A stretch of DNA of 64,000 bases, from contig NZ_JXYS01000029.1 in the NCBI RefSeq assembly GCF_000949295.1, positions 37,059 through 101,058 on the forward strand, given 5' to 3'. The translations under genes were made by a program, and so were the position numbers. How positions within the stretch are numbered: position 1 is the stretch's first letter; each line of letters begins with the position of its first letter. Shown here in pieces: positions 1 to 9,661 of the stretch. The notes beneath the pieces are model-generated. The model worked only from the letters and a program-made list of their open reading frames with translations, was not told the DNA's origin and did no database searches. The stretch comes from Acidithrix ferrooxidans (GTDB lineage Bacteria; Actinomycetota; Acidimicrobiia; Acidimicrobiales; Acidimicrobiaceae).

Positions 1-1999
1 AACGCCAAAATGCAAAATGATCAACATCTTTGGTCACTAACTCCTCATCGACATCTGGAGTCATCTCCTCGGCCGGAAGGCTGTTTAGAGCTTGCGCCAA
101 CCCCGGAGTTAGGCTAAGTGCAGCATCTCTCGGACCACCACCGCCTCCCCTGCCACCCCGTGCAAGACGAAAACCTTGAGACTGAGCTAACGGAGTTGAA
201 GGTGCTTTGGTCGTTGATCCAGATAAGGTAGTAGTTAACTCTTCATCGCCCTCAGAGATCTCATCGCCCTCAGCAGAGATCAGCTTTCTGTAGATCGCAG
301 ATCGATCGATCAACTCGCTATGGCTTCCACTATCTTCCACACGCCCGGAATCAAGGACGACTATCCGCTGAGCGAGGCTCAAAGTAGAACGGCGATGGGC
401 AATAACCAAGACCGTTCTCCCCTTGGCAAATTCACGAAGAGCCTGGTTGATCTCAGCCTCAGTTGTCACATCTACCGAAGAGGTGGCGTCATCCAAAATC
501 AAAATATCAGGATCTGTTATGAGTGCTCTAGCAAGAGCAACTCTCTGGCGTTGACCGCCAGAGAGAGTAATTCCATACTCTCCGACCACAGTGTCAAAGC
601 CATTTGAAAGACCCTCGATAAAAGATAGGGCGCCCGCCCGTTCAGCTGCAATTCGAATCTCCTCCAATGTCGCATCGGGATAGCCGAAGGCAATATTTTT
701 AGCGATCGTATCCGAAAATAAGAAACTCTCTTCAAAGACAACTCCTATCTTTTTTCGCAACTGCGCAATTGAGAGCTCTTTTATATCAACGCCGCCAATA
801 GCGATCGAACCGCGATTTAGGTCATAAAAGCGCGGTAGCAATAGCGCCAAAGTGGATTTTCCCGAACCCGAAAGGCCGACAAAAGCTGTTACAGATCCAC
901 CCTCTACCTCTAGGGAGAGACCCTTTAGGACTGGATTTCCAGGTTGATATTCAAAGTAGGCATCACTAAAGGCTATCGTTGCCGGAAGAAGAGGCATCTC
1001 GCTTGGAAATTCCGCATCCTTGACAAGCGGATTAGCGTCTAAGAGTTCAAAGATTCGCTCTGCACCCGCCTTTGCCTGCTGCGAAAAGGTTACCAGAACC
1101 GAAACCTGTCGAATAGGTGCACCGATCTGAACTATATAGGAAAAAAAGACCAAGAAGGTGCCAATTGTCATCTCATGGTGCAGCCCCAGGTAACCACCGA
1201 CCAACAAAACCAGCGCCTGTATGAGTCCCGGCAACGAAGAGAGCGAAGATTGGAGTCGAGCCTCAATCTTGTCGACTCTGACCGAGGAGCGAAATAGAGC
1301 GAGAGCGGCCCGCGATAGCTCTGCCAAGCGCGCCTTCTCGCGTCCAAACCCCTTTACGACTCGAACGCCACTGATCGACTCTTCTACGACAACCGCGACT
1401 TCGCCTTCTTTTACTTGAGCGTCATAGACTGCAGGAAAAACCTTTGCGCGGAGTCTATAGGCGACACTTCCAAGCAAGGGGATAGCACAGAACTCTATCA
1501 ATCCCAATATCGGAGAGAGATAGAACATCACGCCAAGGCTCACAACGAGCATGAACAGATTTCCAAACATCAAAGGCAAAAAAGATAAAAGACCCTGAAT
1601 TAGCCCGACATCCGAATTGGCTCTAGATACAAGCTGTCCGCTCTGAAGCTGATCGTGACGGGCAAAGTCAAGGCGTTGCAAGTGAGAAAAGATCCTACTT
1701 CGAATGTCATGCTGAACGTCAAAGGCGAGTCGGCCCCCAAAATAACGTCGCAGAAACGAGAGGCCAAATGCTCCAAGTGCCAGAATGATAATACCAATAG
1801 CAAGACCGGCAGGACTGTACTTATGTACTACCATCGTAGAGTCGATGATCTGACGCTCCAAAAGCGGTATCACAACTTGAATCAACATGCCCAAAACAGA
1901 AGTTACGAGGGCTGTAGTCACTGCAAGACGATGAGAAAATACTATTTTCGCAAGTCGTCTCACCCAATTATTTGATTTAATTCTTGTCTCCGGAGGCAT
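1..1999 (-). CDS. ABC exporter, membrane domain plus ATPase (3' end cut by window edge)
   Basis: The reading frame is open from an ATG at 1999 to the window edge, about 666 codons. An N-terminal ABC-exporter membrane domain has hydrophobic helices from about residue 20. The ATPase domain follows, with Walker A GLSGSGKST near residue 375, signature LSGGQRQR near 480, Walker B ILILDDATSSVD near 498 and an H-loop histidine in VIAHRR. The residue after Walker B is Asp, not the usual catalytic Glu, a feature of degenerate sites in heterodimeric or fused exporters. After the ATPase comes a Gly-rich linker, then ALNSLPAEE and DVDEE, and the frame stays open. I infer it may continue into a second transporter half, as in long fused actinobacterial exporters. 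The start shares its A with the TAA of the upstream gene (TAATG), suggesting translational coupling. Substrate unknown. Confidence 0.9.
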   Translation of the reverse strand, partial: MPPETRIKSNNWVRRLAKIVFSHRLAVTTALVTSVLGMLIQVVIPLLERQIIDSTMVVHKYSPAGLAIGIIILALGAFGLSFLRRYFGGRLAFDVQHDIRSRIFSHLQRLDFARHDQLQSGQLVSRANSDVGLIQGLLSFLPLMFGNLFMLVVSLGVMFYLSPILGLIEFCAIPLLGSVAYRLRAKVFPAVYDAQVKEGEVAVVVEESISGVRVVKGFGREKARLAELSRAALALFRSSVRVDKIEARLQSSLSSLPGLIQALVLLVGGYLGLHHEMTIGTFLVFFSYIVQIGAPIRQVSVLVTFSQQAKAGAERIFELLDANPLVKDAEFPSEMPLLPATIAFSDAYFEYQPGNPVLKGLSLEVEGGSVTAFVGLSGSGKSTLALLLPRFYDLNRGSIAIGGVDIKELSIAQLRKKIGVVFEESFLFSDTIAKNIAFGYPDATLEEIRIAAERAGALSFIEGLSNGFDTVVGEYGITLSGGQRQRVALARALITDPDILILDDATSSVDVTTEAEINQALREFAKGRTVLVIAHRRSTLSLAQRIVVLDSGRVEDSGSHSELIDRSAIYRKLISAEGDEISEGDEELTTTLSGSTTKAPSTPLAQSQGFRLARGGRGGGGGPRDAALSLTPGLAQALNSLPAEEMTPDVDEELVTKDVDHFAFWR

Positions 2000-2241
2000 T
2001 AATTTTTAGGATTAACCGATTGGCCCACCTCGTCAGAGATATAGTTCGAGACGGCCAACCCAGAAAATCCAAGAACTATTGAGACGATACCAAGGGCGAT
2101 ATGTACAAATCTAAATGTGCGAGAATGATCCTTGTCTCTAACCATATTACGCACTAGCCGTGCCCACACATAAAAAGTCCAACCAGCAGTTATACGAAGG
2201 CTCAAGATAGCAGCCTTCTTGGATTTTATCAACTTGGGCAT
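1999..2241 (-). CDS. small membrane protein, unknown function
   Basis: An 80-residue protein with a basic N-terminus and one clear hydrophobic segment at about residues 46-66 (IALGIVSIVLGFSGLAV); residues 12-30 are weakly hydrophobic. I recognise no family. Its stop codon overlaps the start of the ABC exporter gene by one base, so the two are probably co-transcribed and translationally coupled, and it may be an accessory of that exporter. The coupling is the main support that it is real. Confidence 0.6.
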   Translation of the reverse strand: MPKLIKSKKAAILSLRITAGWTFYVWARLVRNMVRDKDHSRTFRFVHIALGIVSIVLGFSGLAVSNYISDEVGQSVNPKN

Positions 2242-2314
2242 ATCTGTACACTTCCTAAAATTTCAATTCAAAACAACTGTTTCAAGGCGACACCATGGAC
2301 TTTAAACCAAAGAT

Positions 2315-3277
2315 CTAAATACCCAGCCGAGTTCTCAAGGTTCGAAGAATCGGCATCATGGCCGATTGCTCATATTGATAAGATCGCTCATTGAGCTCTT
2401 CAATCTCACCATTCTCCAAAACGATCTCTCCGGCGCCAACATTTGCCTCTAGCTGAGAGACACTTGAAGCGCCAGGTATCACAACAACATTCGGGTGTGA
2501 AATTATCCAAGCCAATGCAATTTGTGCACTGGATGCACCATATTTGGCACCGATCTTCGCCAAGGCAATGAGAAGTGGCTGCATTCGCTCGATTGCATCG
2601 ATTCCAAAGTGTTTATTTATGCGACGAATATCGCGTGGACGATTATCAAAACTAAATTTCCCCGATAAAATACCTTGCTCTAAGGGAGAATATGCAATCA
2701 CTAGGTGTTTGGTCGCCTGAGCAAATGGAATAATCTCCTCTTCCGCTCGCCGATGCAAGAGCGAGTAGTGAACTTGATTTGAATATATCGGTCGGCCAAA
2801 TTTTCTCTCGAGATCTTCCCAGTCATACCTAGAAAAGTTAGATATTCCGAACTTACCCGCTAAATCTCTCGATACCACGCCATCAAGAGCGCGAGATAAA
2901 GATGAATTCGAAAATGCTGGATTTCGAAAATGTACCTGATAGAGGTCTATCTTTGACGACTGGAGGCGTTCAGAACTCTTCTTGGCGTGCAGGGCAAAAT
3001 ACTTTTCAGAGGCATAGACCGGCCAAACCTTAGTCGCGACGCAAACGTCCTTGGCTTGTCGTCCTAGAACTCTTCCGATTATTCGCTCAGACTCTCCAAA
3101 TCCATATAGTTCAGCCGTATCAATTAGGGTGACACCCAATTCAAGCGCGCGCTCTAGTATTGCACGAGCCATCGAGGAGGCGTAATCTGAACCGTAATTC
3201 CACTCTCTTGATCCAAATTGCCACGTTCCAAGGCCCACTGCGGAGATCTTTTGATCTCCAAGATCGTAATATTTCAC
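2315..3277 (-). CDS. aldo/keto reductase
   Basis: A 320-residue NAD(P)H-dependent oxidoreductase of the aldo/keto reductase superfamily, of usual length. It starts with the beta-strand signature KISAVGLGTWQFG. The catalytic tetrad is visible: Asp and Tyr in LIDTAELYG (about residues 53-61), Lys in VATKVWP (about 83) and His in LYQVHFRNP (about 116). Cofactor-binding residues lie in YSPLEQGILSGKF and in the C-terminal PGASSVSQLEANV. The barrel is soluble and cytoplasmic. The substrate cannot be read from the sequence. It lies 73 bases downstream of the small membrane-protein start and is transcribed in the same direction. A perfect 7-base inverted repeat lies about 30 bases upstream of its start and may be its operator. 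Confidence 0.9.
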   Translation of the reverse strand: MKYYDLGDQKISAVGLGTWQFGSREWNYGSDYASSMARAILERALELGVTLIDTAELYGFGESERIIGRVLGRQAKDVCVATKVWPVYASEKYFALHAKKSSERLQSSKIDLYQVHFRNPAFSNSSLSRALDGVVSRDLAGKFGISNFSRYDWEDLERKFGRPIYSNQVHYSLLHRRAEEEIIPFAQATKHLVIAYSPLEQGILSGKFSFDNRPRDIRRINKHFGIDAIERMQPLLIALAKIGAKYGASSAQIALAWIISHPNVVVIPGASSVSQLEANVGAGEIVLENGEIEELNERSYQYEQSAMMPILRTLRTRLGI

Positions 3278-3306
3278 TTAACTAATGCTATTTGAGAATC
3301 GAATAC

Positions 3307-3325
3307 ACCTAACCAGGAGTTAGGT
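3307..3325. promoter_or_regulatory. inverted repeat upstream of the aldo/keto reductase
   Basis: ACCTAAC (3307-3313) and GTTAGGT (3319-3325) are exact reverse complements separated by five bases, 30 bases upstream of the reductase start. Size and position suit a dimeric repressor. The rest of the 3278-3585 gap holds only a short inverted repeat at 3390-3410 (GATAGC/GCTATC) and no open frame. Confidence 0.4.
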
Positions 3326-3585
3326 TGTGGCCAAGCAAAAGAATCCCTCACATAAAAGCAGCGACAAAGACCGCACCTAACCATTCGCCGATAGCACTTC
3401 GGGCGCTATCACCGCTCTTAGAAAGGAAATCCCTAGAAGCAACGATTGGCCCTAGGGAAAATCTCACTTCGATAATGTCGAGCTAATCGTTGTCGGTCTA
3501 ATTCCTTATCGATGGATAGAGACGGAATTAACTCTCATGGATAGTCGAAATATTGATAGTCGAATGACACGACTGCAGTTAAGGC

Positions 3586-4353
3586 CTATTTGGGTGGCAT
3601 CCGAAGTGCGCCATCCAAACGAATGACTTCGCCGTTGATGTAGCCATTTCGAACAATCTCCATTACCAAAGATGCAAAGTCTTCTGGCAGACCGAGTCGA
3701 TGCGGAAAAGGAACTCCAGCGGCCAAAATACCACGAATCTCATCGGGCAGCTGACCAAGTAATGGTGTATCCATTATTCCTGGGGCAATCGTTACTACTC
3801 GAATCCCAGCAGCAGCCAAATCTCGTGCAGCAGGCAGCGTCATACCAACGATTCCACCCTTTGATGCGGAGTAGGCAAGCTGACCGATCTGTCCATCGTA
3901 AGCCGCTATCGAAGCAGTATTTACGACAAGACCTCGCTCACCATGTTCCATTGGCTCGGACTTTGAGATCGCCTGAGCACCAAGACGCAACAGGTTGAAG
4001 GTTCCTATAAGGTTCACTCGCATGATTCTCTCGAAGGTTTCGAGCTTGTGTGGGGACCCATCTTTACCGATAGTACGCTCAGCAGCACCGATTCCGGCAC
4101 AGTTTACAGCGAGACGCAATGGTGCCTTTGAGGACGCCAATTCTATAGCGCCCAAAACGTCGGTCGGATCGGAGACATCACCTCCAAAATAGTCGGCTCG
4201 ATCTCCAAAAGTGCCAGCGAATGCCTTAGCACGCTCTTCATCGCGATCCAAGACGGTACAAAAGGCCCCAGCCTCGATTATTCTTCTAACGGCGGCGGCT
4301 CCGAGACCGGATGCTCCCCCGCTGACAATTGCAGATGCTCCAGAAATATCCAT
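3586..4353 (-). CDS. SDR oxidoreductase, 3-hydroxyacyl-CoA dehydrogenase type II-like
   Basis: A 255-residue classical short-chain dehydrogenase. The NAD-binding glycine motif is SGGASGLGAA (about residues 11-20), the structural NAG motif is VNCAGIG, the catalytic Ser is in VNTASIAA and the catalytic Tyr/Lys pair is in AYSASKGG. The C-terminus ending DGALRMPPK and the PGIMDTPLL segment resemble the HSD17B10 family, which oxidises 3-hydroxyacyl-CoA and 3-hydroxy-2-methylbutyryl-CoA with NAD in fatty acid and isoleucine breakdown. That function is inferred from family resemblance. The acyl-CoA dehydrogenases and crotonase elsewhere in the window fit this metabolism but are not in one operon with it. 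The 4354-4666 gap to aceE shows no convincing gene. Confidence 0.88.
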   Translation of the reverse strand: MDISGASAIVSGGASGLGAAAVRRIIEAGAFCTVLDRDEERAKAFAGTFGDRADYFGGDVSDPTDVLGAIELASSKAPLRLAVNCAGIGAAERTIGKDGSPHKLETFERIMRVNLIGTFNLLRLGAQAISKSEPMEHGERGLVVNTASIAAYDGQIGQLAYSASKGGIVGMTLPAARDLAAAGIRVVTIAPGIMDTPLLGQLPDEIRGILAAGVPFPHRLGLPEDFASLVMEIVRNGYINGEVIRLDGALRMPPK

Positions 4354-4666
4354 GGTATAGAATTTAGAGTCAATTTAACGGCTCGACAGCTAATTCGACC
4401 AATTCCGTCCCTCAAAGCTCAATTTAGGGCAAAAATGCTTGTTAATTTCAACCGTCATTGTTCACAATTCAAGGACTCCAAACAACGCCATCTCGATCAA
4501 GGACCTCCCTCGATGGAAACTATGGATCGAACCAAGGAGTCTGCGGTGATTGAAAACTACTTTGAACTGGTAATACTACAACTATGTCGCCAAATCGAAG
4601 GAGACAATTTATCACCTTTAATGCTCAGATGTGACAGAGAGCAAAAAAAGTGCTTAGATTCAGAGT

Positions 4667-7390
4667 ATGATAATCGATGGCTTTTCACACCAAATACCAG
4701 ATATCGACCCTCAAGAGACCACGGAGTGGGTTGATTCCTTCAATTCTCTCGTTGATGGGAAGGGAAAATCAAGGGCAAGTTATATCCTTCTGAGACTCCT
4801 CGAAGCTGCTCGATCGAGTCAAGTAGGGTTTCCAGCAACCGTTTCAACTCCATACATAAATTCGATACCACCCGAACAACAGCCGTGGTTCCCTGGCGAC
4901 GAGGAGATGGAACGACAGATACGTCGTTACATTCGATGGAACGCCGCAGTTATGGTGACCAGAGCAAACATGAAATCCGATGGCATCGGGGGTCACTTGG
5001 CAACCTATGCAAGCTCGGCCACCTTGTATGAAGTTGGTTTCAACCACTTTTTCAAGGGAAAATCAAATGGTGGGCCTGGTGATCAGGTCTTTTTTCAGGG
5101 CCATGCATCGCCAGGAATCTATTCACGCGCATTTGTTGAAGGTCGATTGAGCGAGGCACAACTCGACAATTACAGAATGGAGACGGGTGGAAATGGACTT
5201 CCTTCGTATCCGCATCCAAGATGTCTACCTGACTTTTGGGAATTTCCAACAGTCTCAATGGGAATCGGGCCGCTAACGGCAATCAACCAAGCGTATTTCA
5301 ATAGATATCTACAAAATCGCCAGCTCTGTGATACCTCTGAATCTACCGTTTGGGCCTTCGTCGGTGACGGCGAATTTGACGAACCCGAGACCACTGCAGG
5401 GCTCTCACTGGCCGGTCGCGAGAAACTTGACAACTTAGTAATGGTCGTCAACTGCAACCTACAACGCCTAGATGGCCCAGTTCGAGGCAATGGAAAGATA
5501 ATACAAGAGCTCGAAGCCACCTTGCGTGGATCTGGATGGAACGTCATAAAGGTGATCTGGGGAAGTGCATGGGACGAACTGCTAGCAAGAGATATCGACG
5601 GTGTTCTGCTCAACAAGATGAATTCAACCTGTGACGGGGAATTTCAAAAACTCGCTACCGAAACTGGTGCATACATACGAGAGCACTTCTTCGGGCCAGA
5701 TCCTCGACTTAGACGATTGGTTGAGCATTTATCTGACGATGAATTGGTAAAGCTTCCAAGAGGCGGCCACGACTACAAGAAACTCTATGCGGCCTATAAA
5801 GCTGCAACCGAACATAGTGGTGCACCAACGGCTATTTTGGCAAAGACGGTCAAAGGATGGACTCTAGGATCAGGAATAGAGGCACGAAACGCAACTCACC
5901 AGATCAAAAAGATGTCAAGGGATCAGTTGCTTGCCCTTCGTGAAACCCTAGATTTAGATCTAGAACTTCCAGATTCTGCTTTTGAAACAAAATTACCACC
6001 ATACATTCGCCCCAAGCCAGGCAGCGATGTCTATGAATACATGATTCAAAAGAGAAGGAGCTTGGGAGGAAACTCGCCATCTCGCACTGTAAAGGCGTCA
6101 CCGCTTCCCATGCCAGCGCAGGCATGCTTCAAAGAGTTCTATCAAGGCTCAGGACGGGTCTCGGCGTCCACGACGATGGCATTTGCCAAATTGCTAAAAA
6201 ATCTTGTTCGAGATCCAAGTATAGGCAACCGAGTGGTTCCGATAATTCCAGATGAAGCTCGAACTTTTGGCCTTGAATCGCTCATCAAAGATGTCAAGAT
6301 CTACGCGTCGCAGGGACAAAGGTATACCCCTGTGGACGCCGGCCTACTACTCTCCTACGAAGAGGGCGTGGACGGGCAAATCCTCGAGGAGGGAATTACC
6401 GAGGCTGGCTCAATGGCAACCTTCCAGGTCGCTGGAACCAGCTATTCCACCTTTGGATGCCCCACAATTCCGTTCTACATGTTCTATTCAATGTTTGGAT
6501 TTCAACGCACTGGCGATCAGATATGGGCTGCGAGCGATGCTAGGTCGCGCGGCTTTCTAATTGGCGGTACCGCAGGGCGTACCACTCTGATGGGTGAAGG
6601 ACTTCAGCACAACGACGGTCACTCCCTCTTGCTAGCTTCTACCGTTCCTAGCGTTCGGGCGTATGACCCAGCATTCGCCTACGAGATGGCAATCTTGGTA
6701 GAACACGGGATAAATGAGATGTATGGGGTGCCTCAAAAAGATGAGATCTATTACATCACCCTCTACAACGAGAACTACCAGATGCCAGCTATGCCAGAAG
6801 GCGTGGACTTCGAGGAGGTAAAAGCCGGGATAATAAATGGGATCTATCTATTTAGACAAGCGCCATCGATCGAGAATGAAAATGGAAACCTTAGGGCAAC
6901 AATTCTCTTCTCGGGAACTGCTTGGCTAGCTGCTGTAGAGGCTCAGAAGATACTAGCAGAGAGATACTCTGTGGCGGCTGACCTATACTCGGTCACCTCG
7001 TACAAGAGTCTGCGTGAAGATGCTCTTGAAACCGAGCGTTACAACCGTCTCCACCCCCTCTCCGCCCCTCGTCAATCAACTATCAGTTCCGTTCTCGATG
7101 CATCCTCAGGACCCATTCTTGCGGTATCAGATTTCATGAAAGCAGTTCCAGATCAAGTGGGACGATTCCTTGCCAATAGGAACTTTACTCCACTGGGAAC
7201 AGATGGCTTCGGTAGATCTGATACAAGAGAGAACCTACGCAGATACTTTGAAATAGATGCTCCACAAATCGTAGTGGGAATATTAAATTCCCTCGCGCAG
7301 GAGAAGCTGGTCCCAATGACATTGGTGCAAAGTGCTATCGATGAACTTGGAATCGACGCATCCAAAACGGATCCGCTCAGAACCATCTAA
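4667..7390 (+). CDS. aceE: pyruvate dehydrogenase E1 component, homodimeric type
   Basis: A 907-residue protein of usual AceE length, catalysing thiamine diphosphate-dependent decarboxylation of pyruvate and reductive acetylation of E2 in the pyruvate dehydrogenase complex. The N-terminal region carries the E1 segments YIRWNAAVMV and GGHLATYASSATLYEVG. The ThDP/Mg motif begins with GDGEFDEPE (residues 233-241) and ends at NCNLQRLDGP (Asn about 263). HDYKKLY, TVKGWTLG and the transketolase-like C-terminal half (EEGITEAGS, LQHNDGHS, GTDGFGRSDTR) follow. It stands alone, with no E2 or E3 gene beside it. The ATG at 4667 gives the conserved N-terminus, but no strong ribosome binding site precedes it. 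An inverted repeat downstream may end transcription. Confidence 0.97.
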   Translation: MIIDGFSHQIPDIDPQETTEWVDSFNSLVDGKGKSRASYILLRLLEAARSSQVGFPATVSTPYINSIPPEQQPWFPGDEEMERQIRRYIRWNAAVMVTRANMKSDGIGGHLATYASSATLYEVGFNHFFKGKSNGGPGDQVFFQGHASPGIYSRAFVEGRLSEAQLDNYRMETGGNGLPSYPHPRCLPDFWEFPTVSMGIGPLTAINQAYFNRYLQNRQLCDTSESTVWAFVGDGEFDEPETTAGLSLAGREKLDNLVMVVNCNLQRLDGPVRGNGKIIQELEATLRGSGWNVIKVIWGSAWDELLARDIDGVLLNKMNSTCDGEFQKLATETGAYIREHFFGPDPRLRRLVEHLSDDELVKLPRGGHDYKKLYAAYKAATEHSGAPTAILAKTVKGWTLGSGIEARNATHQIKKMSRDQLLALRETLDLDLELPDSAFETKLPPYIRPKPGSDVYEYMIQKRRSLGGNSPSRTVKASPLPMPAQACFKEFYQGSGRVSASTTMAFAKLLKNLVRDPSIGNRVVPIIPDEARTFGLESLIKDVKIYASQGQRYTPVDAGLLLSYEEGVDGQILEEGITEAGSMATFQVAGTSYSTFGCPTIPFYMFYSMFGFQRTGDQIWAASDARSRGFLIGGTAGRTTLMGEGLQHNDGHSLLLASTVPSVRAYDPAFAYEMAILVEHGINEMYGVPQKDEIYYITLYNENYQMPAMPEGVDFEEVKAGIINGIYLFRQAPSIENENGNLRATILFSGTAWLAAVEAQKILAERYSVAADLYSVTSYKSLREDALETERYNRLHPLSAPRQSTISSVLDASSGPILAVSDFMKAVPDQVGRFLANRNFTPLGTDGFGRSDTRENLRRYFEIDAPQIVVGILNSLAQEKLVPMTLVQSAIDELGIDASKTDPLRTI

Positions 7391-7422
7391 ATAAGACGAC
7401 TGATTGTTCATTTATAATCACA

Positions 7423-7468
7423 AGATACTGCTCTAAGTGGAGATTGACCTCGACTCGGAGCAGTATCT
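7423..7468 (+). terminator. hairpin downstream of aceE
   Basis: AGATACTGCTC (7423-7433) and GAGCAGTATCT (7458-7468) are exact 11-base reverse complements, 33 bases after the aceE stop. The loop is 24 bases and no T-run follows, so it may be a terminator or an mRNA 3' stabiliser. The rest of the 7391-7933 gap holds no convincing gene. Confidence 0.55.
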
Positions 7469-7933
7469 CACTGTGTAATCAATAACTCGCTGATAACGGC
7501 AAGATCGATATAAAAGCGCCATCACCTCCTTTTTTCGATCTATCTCTACCTGGTTGCAAAATTAGAACGTCATTCCGAGGACTTCAAAAAGTGACATAGT
7601 CCACAAATACCTCAGCTCAAATCTTGGCCGCACTCATAGTCCCACAGGACCAAAATCTACATAATTATTGCCAAGCAGATCTCTTTTTGCCTGTTCATCA
7701 AAGTAAAAAAGCTAAATACACACTCACCGTTAGGTCCACGATAACTGGAGGCTCTTCCTATGGAGATAAAGGCGGTTTGGTTATAGTGGCGGCATCTAGT
7801 AAAGGAGATCTCAATAATCAAAGTGGCCGAGTATAAGAAGATAATTTTACCAATAATAGATCTTAAAGGAAGTTCTAAGGACTGACGATAGATCTCGCAA
7901 GATGAGGAGGATCAATCACCACCTTCAATCTCT

Positions 7934-8488
7934 TTGAGCAAGGATTATCGAGCAAGGAAGTTCGACAAGAAGATGAAAAGGCGCTTGGCGGCTGCCAGTA
8001 GACTTACCGATATTCAAGACGGATTCACCATGGTGGAGCTGATGGTCATAGTCTTGATCATTGGAATCCTAGCAGCTATCGCCATCCCAACCTATCTTGG
8101 CGTTTCAGCATCCGCGCAGAATAAACAGGCGGAAGCCACTCTTAGAAATGCATTTTCGGCCGAGAAGATCTACTTCTTCCAACACAACGGCTACAGCTCT
8201 ATCAACGCCACACAGTTGGCCAAGATTGAACCTTCTCTGAGCTATGTCGACGCCATAGCCCCCAGTAAAGTAAACGAAGTAGACGTCTGGTATGCCACTG
8301 GAGGCGTTCCACATGGAACCTACGCGCCCGAGTGCATAACTACCTACTCTCAAACCGGGAATTATTATTCTATCTATGACAACGGCGGCACATCTATGGC
8401 GCCTATTCAATACCTAAAATCTACCCAAATGCCCACCACCTGTGGAGGAAGTGGGTGGTCGACCACAACAACAGCTGCTGGCTGGTAG
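7934..8488 (+). CDS. type IV pilin-like protein (prepilin)
   Basis: A type IV prepilin. The class III signal is clear: a basic leader ends in QDG, followed by FTMVELMVIVLIIGILAAIA. Prepilin peptidase would cleave after Gly30, giving a mature Phe1 with Glu5. The hydrophobic alpha-1 helix is followed by a globular domain of about 130 residues with two cysteines (CITTYS and TTCGG) that could form the usual pilin disulfide. It ends in a short Thr-rich tail. The listed start is TTG; an ATG at 7973 would give a 17-residue leader and is a good alternative. The strong GAGGAGG at 7904-7910 is too far from either start. No other pilus gene is adjacent; pilT lies at 49-50 kb. Confidence 0.88.
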   Translation: MSKDYRARKFDKKMKRRLAAASRLTDIQDGFTMVELMVIVLIIGILAAIAIPTYLGVSASAQNKQAEATLRNAFSAEKIYFFQHNGYSSINATQLAKIEPSLSYVDAIAPSKVNEVDVWYATGGVPHGTYAPECITTYSQTGNYYSIYDNGGTSMAPIQYLKSTQMPTTCGGSGWSTTTTAAGW

Positions 8489-9079
8489 CGAGAGCGTCTT
8501 CATTTTCAGAAAAAAGCCACACCTTTGCGCTATCGTTCCGGGAGATTACATGGAATTGAACCATCCTCATCTCCTGAATTGCCCGTATTACCCGTACAAT
8601 CTCTAGCGCGCACATCATCAATGTCGCCTATTTGAAGTCACGACCCTAAGTACTCAGAAGCACTTAAAAACTGGCCACCCCAACCAAGTGATTGCACCTT
8701 TAGCCAATTTACGACAATCACCTCGAAGAGGCAGAAGGTCTTGGTCGATTATCTAAAATCACCAAAAGCGGCTTCTTTATATCTCCCTTCGTCCTAGAAG
8801 ATCATGGTAATAAAAGATCACACAAGCTACGAAGAAAAGGTAAATCGAACCCAAAAAACCTCCCCGAAATCGATCTATCATCGACGCACCTGTGGATCAA
8901 CAGACCTCCATTCCAACCAAGACGAAGTCAATAGCCCCCTTTTGTGGTACCTCCTTTCATGAACCAACCGGAGTTGCCTGACTAAAGATTTATGCGAAGA
9001 GCAAGTCTTTGTGATCCAGTGAGCAACTAACTTATAAAACAACAACCTAACCAGTCGAGACCTTCTCACAAGGAACCAT
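8489..9079. other. intergenic stretch, no gene seen
   Basis: About 590 bases between the pilin gene and the HhH-GPD gene. Both strands are broken by stops and I recognise no RNA gene or strong hairpin. The promoter of the HhH-GPD/thiE pair should lie near its right end. Confidence 0.4.
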
Positions 9080-9661
9080 ATGCCTTTTTATATTGCAGCA
9101 GAAGAAAATGCCAATTTATTACTGGATCAATCCCCGCTAGCGCTACTCATTGGTATGGTTTTAGATCAACAAATACCAATGGAGCGGGCCTTCTCGGCAC
9201 CGTACCTCCTTCAAGATCGACTCGGGCAACCTCTCGATGCGCAATATATTGCCACCATGGATCCCGAAAAGCTTCAAGAACTATTTTCAATCAAGCCCGC
9301 GCTACATCGGTTCCCATCAGCAATGGCTAAGCGAGTCGCAGAGGTGGCAAGGCTAGTTGCCGTTGATTACAATAACGACGCAGGAGCAATTTGGAATAAC
9401 GCAACTTCTCCAAGCGACCTCTTCAAACGCATCTGCGACCTCCCTGGCTTTGGGATCGATAAGACCAAGATCTTCATAGCACTCCTAGGCAAACAGGTTG
9501 GAATAAAGATAGATGGCTGGCAGGAAGTATGTCAACCATTCGGAGAAGAAGGTACCACTATAAGCGTCGCGGACATTATCGATGATGCGACATTTGCTAG
9601 TGTGCGCCAATTCAAGCAAGAGATGAAGCTGGCCAAGAAGGCGAAGACCGATGAAGTTTGA
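9080..9661 (+). CDS. HhH-GPD family DNA repair protein
   Basis: A 193-residue protein resembling the small actinobacterial HhH-GPD family related to base-excision DNA glycosylases. MVLDQQIPMERAF near the N-terminus corresponds to the helix where glycosylases have QQ. The helix-hairpin-helix is LPGFGIDKTKIFIALLGKQ at about residues 120-138. I do not see the catalytic Lys-Asp pattern of EndoIII nor an iron-sulfur cysteine loop, so the glycosylase activity is inferred only. Its end overlaps thiE by 11 bases in another frame, so the two form an operon. Confidence 0.8.
   Translation: MPFYIAAEENANLLLDQSPLALLIGMVLDQQIPMERAFSAPYLLQDRLGQPLDAQYIATMDPEKLQELFSIKPALHRFPSAMAKRVAEVARLVAVDYNNDAGAIWNNATSPSDLFKRICDLPGFGIDKTKIFIALLGKQVGIKIDGWQEVCQPFGEEGTTISVADIIDDATFASVRQFKQEMKLAKKAKTDEV

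Noticed and set aside
4435..4734. 99-codon plus frame in front of aceE
   Set aside because: It overlaps the aceE start by 68 bases in another frame, has no family resemblance and no clear ribosome site.
7624..7836. 70-codon plus frame in the aceE-pilin gap
   Set aside because: Starts at a non-ATG codon, has no recognisable domain, and its composition looks like chance.
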